From Megalobrama amblycephala (Eukaryota > Chordata > Actinopteri > Cypriniformes > Xenocyprididae), in contig NC_063044.1 in NCBI RefSeq assembly GCF_018812025.1, positions 71,198,374 through 71,262,373 of the forward strand: a DNA stretch of 64,000 nucleotides, written 5' to 3'. The stretch's first letter is position 1, and each line of letters begins with the position of its first letter. Under the pieces are notes generated by a model, which did not search any database, had not been told where the DNA came from, and was given only the letters and a program-made list of their open reading frames with translations. Below, piece by piece: positions 43,001 to 54,145 of the stretch. The translations under genes were made by a program, and so were the position numbers.

Positions 43001-45755
43001 TACTGTACAGCTGCTCTCTATGCGTAAATAACTTTTGTATGTTAATAGGTAATAGATTATGAAATGCTTTAAATAAAAATTGTGCGGTGTTAAATTTAAC
43101 AAGATCCTGTATTTTTAATAACTTTGATTTGAGAAAAAGTGGATTTGTGTGTTCAAGATATTCAGCTGTGTGTATAGTACGTATAGCCCTTTTTTGTAAA
43201 ATAAAGAGTGACTGTATTGAATTATTATAATTGTTCCCCCATATTTCAACACAGTAGCTTAAGTATGGTAAGATCAGGGAACAATACAGGGTATGGAGTG
43301 CAGTATAATCAAGAACATATTTGGCTTTATTTATTATTGCAAGGCATTTGGAGACTTTGTTTTTTATGTGTCTGATGTGAGTTTTCCAAGTTAGTTTATT
43401 ATCTATTGTGACACCTAAAAATTTTATTTCAGAGACATGTTCAATTTGTATCCCATCTATCTCAATGGGCTTTTTCGAGTTAATTTTATAATTACCAAAT
43501 AATATGGCTTTAATTTTATTCAAGTTTAGAGATAATTTATTGCTATCCATCCATTTTTTAATATTCCTTAGTTCAGTATTTACAACATTAACAAGCTTAT
43601 CATAACTGTCATCACAATAGAAAATATTAGTATCATCTGCAAACAACACACTTGAGTAATTGTGAAACATTAAATATATCATTGATGTACAAGTTGAATA
43701 ATTTTGGGCCCAATACCGACCCCTGAGGAACACCACAAGAAATCGCACAGCAGTTAGATGAGAACTCACCCATCTGCACATACTGTATTCTGTCACTTAA
43801 ATAGCTTTTTACCCAGTTTCCAGCCACCCCATGTATCCCATACCTTTCTAACTTCTTGAGTAGTATAGTGTGATTAATAGTGTCGAAGGCTTTTTTCAAG
43901 TCAATAAATATTCCAATAGTAATTTTTTTATTATCCAGTGCATTCGATATTTCTTCTATTGCATCAATTATAGCCATTGATGTAGATCTTTTGCTTCTGA
44001 ATCCATATTGACTTTCGTTAATCAGTTTATAATTTTCAACAAATTTTTCTAATCGAATATTAAAATTTTTTCAAGAATTTTTGAAAATTGAGGAAGCAGT
44101 GAAATCGGTCTGTAATTAGTAAAGTTATGTTTATTTCCATTTTTAAATATTGGTATAACTTTTGCAATTTTCATTTTCTTGGGAACACAGCCATTTTGAA
44201 GTGACAGATTACAGATGTGCGTTAGAGGTGCTTTAATATTATTTATAACTTTTTTTAATAGTGCCATATTGATGGAGTGACAGTCCATAGAATATTTATT
44301 TTTAGACTTTTGAACAATATCATTGATCAACATCAAATATGGCTTATCACTTGAAACATGTAAGCAGAAGTAACTTTACAATCATCTCGCTCTAATGTTA
44401 GTCTGGTTCGATCAATGTGCGCTGTTATCTGGCTCATGTCCATGTGTTTGTGTGGAGAGTGTGTTTACTGCATGACATGGAGGCGCCGGTGCGATCATGT
44501 CTATCATTGTGCTGAATACAGTGGAATCAGACTTTAACCATGAAAATGTTTTTAAGAAACTGATAAAAGCACAAATATCAGGACATGTCAGAACTTCTGC
44601 CCCAAAACCCCCTCAGACCCCAGAGGATTCAGTTATTTTGAGCTTTGTTGGTAAAATGTCTGCTGGAATGTTCAAAAATGTTCAGTGTTAAAATGTAGTA
44701 TTTTAATTGATTTTTTTCTTTACAAACCATTGTTGTAATGAACTTAACCTTTACGAATGTTTTAAGAACTATTTATGTTGAAAGAGACCATACAAAATAC
44801 GCTTACAGACAAATATGACCATGATATAAGGAAAAGACAGAGTAGGGGACAGAGAAATTATTTATTTCTAAAAAACATCAAATTTAAATAACTCAAAAAA
44901 GTACCAGTGTGTTTGCCACATTGAGAATGTTGTGTAGAATCAATCCCTCATTTATGTACTACATGCTAATAGTGATTAGCTAAGTGCCAAAGTGGGCTAA
45001 AAACATGCTAAGAACTGTATAAAAACTACATAGTAATCATCTGTGACAACTACCAACCACCCCAAGTACCTTAGCAACCATCTAGCAAACACCCCAAGTA
45101 CCTTAGCAACCATCTTGCAAACACCCAGGTTACCTTAGCAACCAAGTGGCGAATTTTGCCACTGCAAGCACCATTCACATTTTAATGTACATTCGAGAAA
45201 TTCATAGGAAATGTACATTCTAGAATTATAGTATTCCTAGTCATTCATTTCCTATGGTGCCGATTTTTGTCCACAAAGAACCAATTAAGGAGTTTTGTTT
45301 TTTAACATTGTATAATCAAGTCCATTATTTTTTTGTGATTTTTTTCTTTGAAAAGTAAGACAAAATAATAAAAAGCAAATTTAATTTATACAAAAGTGAA
45401 AAAAAAAAAATCGCAAAATAAGTCAGAAAAAAAGTGTAAAAAACATTTTCTGTATTCGGCCAAGTGTTTCATTATATTTGGTTCCGGTGCATCTCTACTC
45501 ATTATTATGATTTTTATACAAGCACATGACATGGCTTAGGGTTGAGCTCTGAGTATGAATAACTTCTATAATTTATGATAAATACATCAGTAACTATAAA
45601 TCTGATTACTTCTTAAAAAGCAAAACGTGCAGAAGTGCTTGAATCTTTCTATCAATGTTGTTCAGGCATCATGAATGAATGAAGAATAAACACCAACCTC
45701 TTTGTTCTTCAGTATCTTCAGTGTGTTTCATTCTGCAGGGTTCTGGATCACTCAT
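40007..45755 (-). CDS. FiNZ-like C2H2 zinc-finger gene D, 16 fingers, indel at exon 2 start
   Basis: Exon 1 is 45755-45698. The usual acceptor places exon 2 at 41510-40007. The joined length (1562 nt) is not a multiple of three, because one G is missing from the ATGGAAGAG motif just after the junction; the frame would stop within 12 codons. An AG at 41501-41500 offers an acceptor 11 nt further in. Exon 2 from 41499 gives 1551 nt, an intact frame of 517 codons including the stop, which enters the acidic segment at ESEESEELSEVEEK. Downstream are the basic patch and 16 consecutive C2H2 fingers ending in a conserved PHHHSQKSW tail. Helix residues vary strongly between fingers, as expected for a DNA-binding array under diversification. 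This is the longest and potentially most functional gene of the cluster. Its duplicate B has only eight intact fingers. Confidence 0.8.
41511..42417 (-). other. Intron of gene D, 3' part
   Basis: Collinear with 16081-17003 of gene B. It contains the hAT-like end near 42303 and no coding sequence. The target duplication of the inserted LINE starts at 42418. Confidence 0.6.
42428..44317 (-). mobile_element. 5'-truncated jockey/L2-like LINE
   Basis: Flanked by an exact 10-bp target duplication TATCATTGAT (42418-42427 and 44318-44327). Gene B has the empty site at 17004-17014. Minus-strand frames give, in order, RPISLLPQFSKILEKI (about 44090), LKKAFDTINHTILLKKLERYG and GVPQGSVLGP (43977-43690), FADDTNIFY and FLGVTIDNKLTWKTHI, and a long thumb and C-terminus to 42813. 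Frameshifts at about 44065 and 43640 break the ORF. There is no endonuclease (5'-truncated) and no RNase H. The 3' end has a microsatellite-like ATT/ATC tail rather than poly(A), as in L2/CR1-group LINEs. Confidence 0.85.
44328..45697 (-). other. Intron of gene D, 5' part
   Basis: Collinear with 17015-18334 of gene B, apart from a 40-bp segment at about 44815-44855 that B lacks. The reverse complement of that segment occurs in the intron of C (about 32725-32765), so it is ancestral and was lost from B. Includes the CTAGCAACC element at 44958-45255. Confidence 0.6.
44958..45255. repeat. Contracted CTAGCAACC element in intron of D
   Basis: Counterpart of 17608-17890 with a slightly different number of AGCAACC units. 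Same collinearity with the large array at 61745-62755. Confidence 0.8.
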
Positions 45756-46754
45756 GTTCTCACTGTCCTCTTTAATAAACTCAGTCTTTGCAGATTTCAG
45801 CTCTTCCTGATGCTCTGATGCTCGTCTGATGGGAATATTCCAGCATTTATTGGAGAACTGCTGTGGGAGGAGCTTCACTGATGAATGTGATTGCAAGTGG
45901 GAGAAGCTGATCTGCCAATATCAAAAATATATCAGTTACTAAGTGTGTTTTATATTGATGTCTTGATAAGAGAATATAAATAATGTAAAGTCTTCCAAAT
46001 ATAAATAATGATAAGAAAAAACAGATGCAGTATAAAGACAGAAATAAATGTAGATATTTGTAGTCATCAAATCCCCTCAGTCTGTTGACAGCAATGAAAT
46101 GAGCTTTAAGTGTCAATTTACAGCAGATCTGAAGACATCAGCATAATAAATGAGGTGAAAACAGGAACTATTGACATGAAATAAAGAGTGTTTTCAGCAG
46201 TTTCTTCTGTTAATATTGATGACTATCAACAGTCATTCAACAAGACATTCAGATCATCTCACTTTATTCTGAGTGTTTGCTGTTAGAAACTGATTATTTG
46301 AGTCAGGATATATGAAAAAGACTATAAAACTGCTCTATTGAAAGACAATACTGATATTTCTCACAATATGACACATATAAAACATAAAACAAAAACATTA
46401 TTGACACTCATCTACATCTACAGCTAAATAGCTACAGCACACAATATGTCCATATTAATCTAAATATAGTCTGATTTTATGATAACTGCATTAATTTCAA
46501 TAAAGTAATTCAGTGATTAATATGTTGCAGTTTTTAATAGCAGAAACTGACAATGATCATAAAACCTTTAAAAATAAAGAGCCGCACAAAGCAACATTTA
46601 ATCTTTCCAGTATCAATCTGTTCATATTTATCTCTATTAACATTGAAGTACAGATTTAAAATATCTCATGGCTCATTAGGCTCAATGTAAAGTATTTATC
46701 AGTATCATATATTTTAATAATATGAGTCATTCAGTAACAGTTCTTCTCACTCCA
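45756..46754. promoter_or_regulatory. Upstream arm of gene D
   Basis: Leader with CCTCCCAC repeats, then the arm shared with B and, inverted, with C and E. 46185-46290 keeps a stretch that is shortened in B. No coding sequence. Confidence 0.55.
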
Positions 46755-46992
46755 AACACTGAAACAATGGTGAGTTGTGACTGAGCTTCAGCAGTTTCAG
46801 TGTTTTTTGTGTTGTCAGGATCAACAGTCTCTGTTTGGTTAGAGTCTCTAGGGTCTTTCCATGGTCCCTGTTTCTCCTTTTAACACCTCCAGAATCCAGC
46901 TGGACACTGTAGGATCTCGAGTCGATGGGCTTCACCACTGTGTCCTTTCTCCAGATCTCATGAGGCTTGAATGCTTGTATTCTCACAGTCAC
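46755..46992 (-). pseudogene. Gypsy-like pol C-terminal fragment, second copy
   Basis: Same minus-strand frame as 19708-19905 (RIQAF-PHEIWRKDTVVKP, SYSVQLDSGGVKRRNRDH). Inherited by duplication. Confidence 0.5.
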
Positions 46993-47146
46993 CTTGTTTT
47001 AGTGTGTCTGAGTCTTTGGCTGATCTGTTAAAGTATGTTTGTTGCAGTTGTTGGAGGCTGGTTTTCATGGGTAGTCGTGAATAGAGATGAGCAGCGTGTT
47101 GTTTTTTGAGTGATTATGTTATTTTTTATAGATGTTTTGTCGTTTT

Positions 47147-47261
47147 GAACAGTATTTGGCGCGTCTACCGTTGGCGGCCGATGACGTCACCGCTCGCGCG
47201 TGCTCCTTCCTCTCATTCAGTTTCAGCGTCAAGTCTTCTGAGGAGAGTCGAGCAGTTCACG
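47147..47261 (+). promoter_or_regulatory. CpG-rich promoter-like segment, second copy
   Basis: TTTGGCGCG (47155-47163), CRE TGACGTCA (47182-47189) and the CACG|GTATTT donor after 47261 are all kept, with two small insertions in between. The conserved motifs across both duplicates support a functional promoter and first exon, here 2.5 kb from exon 1 of E. Confidence 0.5.
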
Positions 47262-47284
47262 GTATTTCTCATATTTATACGATC

Positions 47285-48232
47285 ATCAAACACACTTTAT
47301 ACAGTTAATGGGGCAAGTTGCCAAGCACTGAAAAGAATTTATGTGGCCCTGATAAGATCTACGGTGGACTATGGCAGTATAGTGTATTCTTCAGCAGCTA
47401 GATCCCATTTAAAACAATTGGATGTGATTCAGGCTCAGGCGTTGAGAGTGTGTAGTGGAGCTTTTAAAGGAATTGAAATCAATAGAAGAACATCTAATAA
47501 TTTAGCAGTATGTAGTGGAGATGGTTGCAAATTTAGTTGCTTTGCATTGGGTGGAAAAAGGAAAAACTGACAAAATCATATTATGTACAGACTCAGCTTC
47601 AGCTCTAGTTAGTCTAATATCGTTCCATTCAAGTCGACAGGATATTCTCTACTCAGTTACAAGAATAACACACCAGGGTGGACTAGTTACATTTTTATGG
47701 GTTCTGGCACACATAGGAGTGGAAGGGAATGAAAAAGTGGACAAGGTCGCAAAGAAGGCATTAAAGAAGGAAAATGTAGAAATGTAAATAAGAATCAGTA
47801 AAGCGGAAGTAAAATGTATAATCTGGAAAAAAAATAACCAGAAATGGCAAGAAATGTGGGATAGTGAGGAGAAAGGGAGACATTTATACCATATCCAAAA
47901 GAGTATTAAAGTAAATAAGGTGGGAGGTGGAGATAGAAAAGAAGAAACAGTATACGAGACTAAGACTGGAACACTGTGCTCTAAATAAAACATAGTAGAC
48001 TAAAAGAACAAGGGGTACAGAAACTCACTTTAAAAACAATACTAAGTATGAATGACAGATACTGGGCTTTATTATAGGATATAAAGGTAGATTTTTTTTT
48101 TTTTTTGCTCTCCCTGGATATTATAGATTATACTGTAAACTTACTGACTGATCCGCACTCCGGAACAGAAGGTGGCGGTAATGCACCATTAAGCTGGATG
48201 CCAACCGCCGTTAAAAAAGAAGAAGAAGAGCC
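47285..48232 (+). pseudogene. I-type LINE 3' remnant, uninterrupted copy
   Basis: Reverse transcriptase thumb (CQALKRIYVALIRSTVDYGS) joined by an old deletion to RNase H (VALHWVEKG, CTDSASALVSL, LVTFLWVLAHIGVEGNEKVD, KKALKKENVEM), then the 3' end with GGTGGCGGTAATGCACC and an AAG tail. It serves as the empty-site reference for the L1, hAT and poly(T) insertions of copy 1. Confidence 0.75.
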
Positions 48233-49723
48233 TTTATACAGTTTGATCAAGCGACAGACTCATTTCTGTGTTGTTTTCATGGAGCACAGCGATACTTGTG
48301 TGTCTTTTCTGGCGTCTTCCTGCTGAAATAAACATTTAGTGCAGCAGCAGCAGCAGCATGTGAGGAAAATATGTTGAATTAATTCAGACCTGAGCGATTT
48401 TGTGTTCGTTTGTGTTATTGTTTCATGTTTTATAGTGAAAACTGCTAAGTCAAAGTTTGAGATATGAGGGGAATTGATGGGAATCGATCTCTAGTTTTGC
48501 TGCTGCCATTTTATTTCTACTCTTTTAACATCTTTAGATCATCTTTGTCACTTTACAGTATTTAAACACACTGGAACAGAAAGTGTTAAATTCATTAAGC
48601 CTATAACGAGCCACATGAGATATTTTACATCAATAAATAATTGTATAATTAATATAGAAACGTAAATAAAAGTTTGTCACCGGAAACTTTGCTTTGTGAT
48701 GCTGTTTATTTTTTAAATATTTTATAATAATTGCACGTTGTTCCATCTAATTACATTATTGCAATAAATATAGTTACTAGAATATCAAACTATTCATTGT
48801 CATTATGCTGCTGTAGTTATCCTATTTGTGTTTCTTGTATTATTGTTTTATCCATATCATATTGTGAGAAATATCAGTATTGTCTTTCAATAGAGCTTTT
48901 ATAGTCTTTTCTCATATATCCTGACTCAAATAATCAGTTTCTAACAGCAAACACTCAGAATAAAGTGAGATGATCTGAATGTCTTGTTGAATGAGTGTTG
49001 ATAGTCATCTATATTAACAGAGAAACTGCTGAAAACACTCTTTATTTCATGTCAATAGTTCCTGTTTTCACCTCATTTATTATGCTGATGTCTTCAGATC
49101 TGCTGTAAATTGACACTTAAAGCTCATTTCATTGCTGTCAACAGACTACAAATATGTGTGTTTCTGTATTCATGCTTTCAACTGTTTTTTTTTACTACTT
49201 TTCTAGATATTTGCCATTATTTTAATGAAGAAACCGAATAAAGTTCGATTTAGAAATAAAATGTTCTGAATTAGCCTCAGTTGCTTTACGATAGATGGAT
49301 AAATTCTGAATGCAATTAGTTTATTTGGTGAAATACAAAAAGAGGTTAATATAGAAAAAAAAAAAACTGTCATTATTTAGAACAAGAATCATTTTCTGAC
49401 ATTCAAACACTGTATTTAAGGATCACAGTGCAGCCCAAAATACTCTTTAATTGTCATTTTAAATCTTTATATAAAATTTGATATCTGGACTTTAACCCTA
49501 TAAACACAGTAACTGATATATTTTTAATTTTGGCAGATCAGCTCCTCCCACATGCAGTCAGATCATCAGTGAAGCTCCTCCCACATCAGTCACATCATCA
49601 GTGAAGCTCCTCCCACAGCAGTTCATCAATAAATGCTGGAATATTCCCATCAGACGAGCATCAGAGCATCAGGAAGAGCTGAAATCTGCAAAGACTGAGT
49701 TTATTAAAGAGGACAGTGAGAAC
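48233..49723 (+). promoter_or_regulatory. Upstream arm and leader of locus E
   Basis: Counterpart of 29214-30715. Differences include a CAG trinucleotide expansion near 48338-48357 and three instead of two CCTCCCACATC leader repeats (49538-49620). No coding sequence before 49724. Confidence 0.55.
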
Positions 49724-49781
49724 ATGAGTGATCCAGAACCCTGCAGAATGAAACACACTGAAGATACTGAAGAACAAAGAG
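49724..49781 (+). pseudogene. Orphan exon 1 of FiNZ-like locus E
   Basis: Identical 19-residue coding exon and donor. The matching intron runs to about 51165, including the conserved GATGACCG|GTGAGT site, but the finger exon that should follow is absent. Unrelated repeats and the assembly gap come instead. A finger exon could lie beyond the window or in the gap, or was lost. Confidence 0.8.
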
Positions 49782-51165
49782 GTTGGTGTTTATTCTTCAT
49801 TCATTCATGATGCTGAACAACATTCATGATAGAAAGATTCAAGCACTTCTGCACGTTTAGAGAAACAGTTGAACTATGAAATGAGACATAATGACCTTTT
49901 CTAACAAAAGCTCAGTAAAGGGAAGTTTGAGAAACTTTCATATTGATTGTCAACATCAGATCAAACTAAATATTTATTTTACATTATTTTAATATCTGCT
50001 TCACAGTTTGCAAGAGTGTTTCCAGAATTTAGGCATTTTCAATATAGTTTACAACATTGTTATTTTTAAGGAATAAACTGTGAACAGCCAAAATGTTTGA
50101 AGTAAATGAACTTTCCAGAATGGCTGACAGGGTTGTAAGTGTAACTGGAGCAAAATCTCTTCTTACAGTAACTTTGGTAACAGGGTTGATGAATGCAGTC
50201 ATTCATTTGTGTAAAAACTGAGACAATGGATTGAGATTATTTTCTTGTCCCATCATGCTGTAGAAAGAGCCCAGATGATGTCACTTCCTGGTGTCACAGT
50301 ATTAAGAAATCCTGTTTTTGAAAGGAGGAAAATCATGTCAGAAGTAACAGGGTTGAGTGAATCATGAAGGACACTGATAATAACACATTAAAGATGCAGT
50401 CAGTCTAGACTTTGAGCATGTGAACTTTCTACAGACGCTGAAACGATCCTGATATGATGTCACACTCCGTGAATCTCTTTTAAAACATAAATAACAAATA
50501 ATAATCATTTTAAAAATGTAAAAATGTACAATCTACTCCACTTTACTGCAAACTTCACTTGATCTTGTGTTTCTGGTGTCCCACATTCACATGTGTATGA
50601 ATGGAAGTCAGTGGAAGGAAAAGTCTAGTGTGACCGGCCCTTAATAATTACACAGTTTTAGGAAAATAAATCAAATATCACTGTTGATGTCAAAATATGG
50701 TTGTTAATATCACATTAGATATTTTTGTGATTGATCAAATATATTTCTCAAAATATTTCAGAGCAATGTTTTTTTTATTTTTTTCTTAATATTATTTATA
50801 AATTATTAAGAATTATTTAAGGAAAGGTGGCAGAGCAGCCATTTGGGAAATTCTGTAGCCAGAAGACCTCCATTCAGTGCTCATTGTCTTAATTTAGTAA
50901 ATCTAAATGTAATAACATTTGAAACTGGAGTCAGATTAAGCGTGGAGCTAAAGTAAAATTGAGACTAAATTCTAAAATTAAGTGATCTTCACAGGGGCGC
51001 TGAAAAGACATACACACATTATACCTTCACCCAGACCACTGGATTGTGTTTTTGAGATGACCGGTGAGTCTGTACAATTGGAAGATTAATGTTAAAGTTT
51101 CAGGGACATGTGCAATTAATTTATGAAAATGCATCAAAATGATTGTAATGTTTTATAGAAGTTGT
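49782..51165 (+). other. Intron of locus E
   Basis: Collinear with the introns of C and A. It provides empty sites for the MITE in A (around 50285) and the hAT in C (50639). Homology stops at about 51165, some 200 bp before the expected acceptor. Confidence 0.7.
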
Positions 51166-52335
51166 CTATCACAGCCAGAGGTGTCAAGTAACGAAGTACG
51201 CACCTGCACATGTCACAAATCACGTCATACTCCAGCAAGGAGGACATAGCAAGTGTTGGCGTCGTCACTCAAAAAAAGATTATTTCTTAAAAGTTATTAT
51301 TTCTCCACCACTGGCTCACGTAGGCTATCAAACGGGTGCTTTCTCTTCGTCCTCTGCAAATTAAGCTACGTAGTTCGGTAGAGAGACGTTTGAAAAAATT
51401 AGTGTATACACCGCTTTTTAAACTTTTTTTTTTTTAGCGCGACCCTTTTTATCTATGTGACCCACAGTCATATACAACGATGCTAAACAAGCCAAAACGA
51501 ATTAATTTAAAACGAAACTGAAGGTAAACCTGCGTTGCTCGCATGGTATTATACCTTTCTCTTTTGGTGAAGTGGAACAGTCCTTTTGCTGAATGGCCTA
51601 TTGTACCTTTTATATGTTTTTTTTTTAAACTGTATTTTATTTTTTATAATAAAGAAGCTGCGATGTCACATTTCCAGTGCTTTGTTGTGTGTGCGCGAGG
51701 CGCGGGCGCGATCAAACATCTGTATTTGCAGGGGACTTGCCTCATCGTCATGGCAATGGTTCGTGGACAGGTCAGATTACGTCAAAGTTTGTTGGATGCT
51801 CAGAGGACCAAACAAACGACGATTAACATGTTCAGTCTGGTAAAAACAGACTCCGACCAACGCCAACACCTATCCAACAAACTCCAACAGACGAGTCTGT
51901 TGGCGTTTTTTTGGTGCGGTGTGAACTGAATCAGCTGAAAACCACCTGCATTTGGCGGGTTGGCGGGTGTTAATGTCAAGCCCTGACTTTTACTAAGCCT
52001 GCTCTGGGTACACCAAAACTACCCGCATTGCCCTCACAGATTCCTGCAGTTAAGCTTGGATGTACATTCCAATAAAGGTCATTGATGACATGCCTCTGAA
52101 CTGAAGTTTGACTTTTTGCACCATTAAAATACTTATAGGCAACTAGTCATCATATCTTCCGCTCCATGAAACACATGTTAACCCTCTGGAGTCTGAGGCT
52201 GATTTGGGGCTTGGAGAAGTTTTGACATGCCCTGACATTTGTGCTTTTTTCAGTTGTTCATAAACATATAAATGACAAAAGTGTCATTACACTGTATTCA
52301 GCACAAACTAGGCTACCATAATATGTGAGGAACAT
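51166..52335. other. Repeat-derived sequence replacing exon 2 of E
   Basis: Begins with CAGAGGTGTCAAGTAACGAAG (about 51176), which resembles a hAT-type end. A perfect hairpin lies at 51884-51903 (CCAACAGAC, loop GA, GTCTGTTGG). TTAACCCTCTGGAGTC at 52178 resembles a piggyBac-like left end with its TTAA target. No partner ends were found and no gene is supported. Confidence 0.35.
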
Positions 52336-52343
52336 GTATGTAC

Positions 52344-53485
52344 TAGGGGTGCACCGAAATTTCGGTCGCCGAAAATTTCGGCCGAAAATGGCATTATCGG
52401 TTTCGGGCCGAAATAAAAAATCCAGCCGAAAATGTCAACCGAAAATGAATGTCAACCGCGCCCCTCCCATCTGTGCGCTAGCGCTTGGGTTTCACTCACG
52501 GTCAAGCTGTTATCACTCGTCACCCACCCCTCCGCAAACGGTGCCCGAGAAACGGTCACGTACAAGTGAGGAGGCGTACACTCCCTCACTTTCTGAGATG
52601 TTTGACGAAATTTTACAGGAAAGCACTCCAATTCGTAGCGGTGTTGAAACAAGCGCAGCCGCACAACAAATAGAGATGTATCTAGCTGAACAACCCATTG
52701 CCAGAAGCGACAATCCTCTGGACTACTGGCGCGCAAACAAAGACCGCTTTCCATTGCTTGCACAGATTGCACGCAGGTATTTATCTGCCCCAAGCACCAG
52801 CACAGACAGTGAGAGACTATTCAGTGCAGCATCTCATGTTCTTAATGAGAAGAGGAACCGTCTTTCTTGGGAAAAAGCTGAGCAACTTTTGTTCTTAAAG
52901 AGAAACCTGACACGTTTCCTTAAATAAACAGCAGTCAAATTTTCTGTTTATATAGTTACATTAAAATTTGCGTAGCACTGCACAACTGTGTTTCCTAAGG
53001 CTACATAGGCTTAAATGTTGTTTACAGTTTGAGTTTGGATTAAGTTCTATTGCTGTTTTTGCACTGTTGTTTTGCATTGTTTTGCACAGAAATTTAAAAT
53101 GCAAGTAAATAATTGTTTACATGCAGCAACAGAATAGAGGCCCACTGCCATTCTGTGATTTTGTGTGCAGTTATTCAGATAATTGTGGATTGTTTTTTCC
53201 CCCACAAATGTTAATCTATTTTATTCAATGGAAGAAAACTTGAAGAATAATATTATTTATTTATTGTTAAAAAATATTTTAGGTTTTGTTATGTAACAAA
53301 AAGTGTTAATAAAAGTTTGATGATTATTCTATTGGTTTGTGATTTTTCATTTCAGATCCATTAAAAATTAAGCAATACGTTTTTAAAAGAAGCCATTTTC
53401 GGCTTCAGTTTCGGTTTTCGGCCAAGTGCATCCTAAATTTTCGGTTTCGGTTTCGGCCCAGAATTTTCATTTCGGTGCATCACTA
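52344..53485 (+). mobile_element. Internally deleted hAT element, 1142 bp
   Basis: Ends TAGGGGTGCACCGAAAT and, inverted, TAGTGATGCACCGAAAT. An exact 8-bp target duplication GTATGTAC (52336-52343 and 53486-53493) flanks it. Subterminal TTTCGG/CCGAAA repeats fill both ends. The transposase is reduced to its C-terminal part, so the element needs an enzyme in trans. Confidence 0.9.
52545..52927 (+). pseudogene. hAT transposase C-terminal dimerisation domain
   Basis: About 127 codons with NPLDYWRANKDRFPLLAQIA, RRYLSAPSTSTDSERLFSAA and RLSWEKAEQLLFLKRN, the hAT family dimerisation region found in ZBED-like and Ac-like transposases, ending at a natural stop. The BED finger and catalytic core are deleted. 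The frame extends upstream to the element edge but without recognisable sequence. Confidence 0.85.
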
Positions 53486-53493
53486 GTATGTAC

Positions 53494-54145
53494 ATGTTTG
53501 TGTTTTTGAAGGAATAATATTTATGCGTGGTTATTGAAAAAACAAAAAACTTAAGTCACTGAAATAAGGCCAAAAAAGTATATTAAATCTGTGTTCACAA
53601 GACTTATGGGTATTGGAGGTTGTAGACTAGAGTTTTTGCTTCAGAATTATGTAAAAAAGTATGCTGCCTGCTTGTTCATATAAAACAATATATTGATTTA
53701 GTTTTTGTAAGGCACTTTTTGTCAAGAAACACTGTATGCGTGGAGGCGTGAATCTGCATAAATAATGGGCCATTTACACCTGAGAAGACAAAAGAATCAC
53801 ATAATAATGAGCTGAAATGACTTGCATATTAATGAGGCCTTTCAGTCAGGTAGGCTGTGAAAAAAGCCCTCTGTAATAATGTCTCAGCTCATCATAAACA
53901 GCAATACTGTGAAATATTATTACAATTTAAAATAATGGTATTCTATTATATTCTTTAAAATATAATGTATTTCTGTGATGCAAAGTGTCTGAACAATTAT
54001 GTTACCTCTATGGCATTTCATATAGGCTTTTAGCTTAAAAGCATGCACATTTGGAGAAATATTGATGGATTCTTATATATCTATGTCAATTTTCTATACT
54101 GAGAAGTAATATTTATTGTCATCACTGAGTGCTGGATACTGTTTT
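53494..54145. other. No gene seen
   Basis: AT-rich sequence continuous in character with 52178-52335 across the hAT insertion. It is possibly the body of the piggyBac-like non-autonomous element suggested there. No ORF of interest. Confidence 0.3.

Larger units (their letters stand above)
38447..51165. repeat. Segmental duplication, copy 2 (loci D and E)
   Basis: Counterpart of 13482-33480 in the same order and orientation. It lacks the L1, the two hAT elements and the poly(T) insertion, and carries its own LINE at 42428-44317. It ends in the intron of E, where homology to C and A stops at about 51165. Confidence 0.9.

Noticed and set aside
51543..51929. 128-codon plus-strand frame near E
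   Set aside because: No domain, starts in T-rich repeat sequence and ends in the hairpin repeat; considered chance.
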